Assembly: GCA_012516295.1 (NCBI GenBank)
Contig: JAAYWU010000145.1
Location: forward strand, 1 to 5,306
Direction of reading: 5' to 3'
Source: Clostridiales bacterium
Lineage (GTDB): Bacteria; Bacillota; Clostridia; Oscillospirales; Acutalibacteraceae
Length of the DNA: 5,306 nucleotides
A model generated the notes under the pieces. That model ran no database searches. It saw nothing but the letters and a program-made list of their open reading frames with translations, and had not been told where the DNA came from. The translations under genes were made by a program, and so were the position numbers. Of this stretch, positions 5,281 through 5,306 are shown in pieces. Position 1 is the stretch's first letter. Every line of letters starts with the position of its first letter.

Positions 5281-5306
5281 AATGAAAACCCGCATGGTTC
5301 TAAAAC

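Overview
The window looks like part of a low-to-mid-GC Firmicutes (Clostridia-type) chromosome. The evidence is strong purine-rich Shine-Dalgarno sites, consensus TTGACA/TATACT-type promoters with 17-base spacers, an intrinsic terminator inside an mRNA leader, tRNAs with encoded CCA, and proteins of Firmicutes families. Species cannot be named from the sequence alone.

Layout, all on the + strand. (1) 2-712 is the 3' part of a glycine betaine/choline-type ABC transporter substrate-binding domain, cut by the window start. (2) 837-1409 is a GlpP-family RNA antiterminator, most like the E. coli YgcP branch. (3) 1410-1686 is a non-coding control region. It holds a consensus promoter (1473-1501), a short leader, and a textbook intrinsic terminator (1529-1574) about 110 bases before the next start codon. 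A 7-bp alternative helix (1508-1514 with 1531-1537) would disrupt that terminator. (4) 1687-2469 is a YgcW-like short-chain dehydrogenase. (5) 2537-3967 is a YgcE-like FGGY carbohydrate kinase. (6) 4042-4815 is a SurE-type 5'/3'-nucleotidase or phosphatase. (7) 4816-5080 is intergenic DNA with a long inverted repeat, a weak terminator-like hairpin and a strong promoter. (8) 5081-5156 is tRNA-Thr(UGU) and 5195-5280 is tRNA-Tyr(GUA).

The central story is a probable antitermination-controlled carbohydrate catabolic operon. The antiterminator lies just upstream of a promoter-leader-terminator that precedes the dehydrogenase, kinase and phosphatase genes. E. coli keeps the same three families (ygcP, ygcW, ygcE) together in a locus whose substrate, as far as I know, is not established. 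By analogy with GlpP, which responds to glycerol-3-phosphate (the product of the FGGY kinase GlpK), the phosphorylated product of this kinase could be the signal that lets transcription pass the leader terminator. SurE could remove that signal or salvage intermediates. The ligand, substrate and SurE role are inference. The dehydrogenase also carries unusual residues at several positions that are normally conserved in its family.
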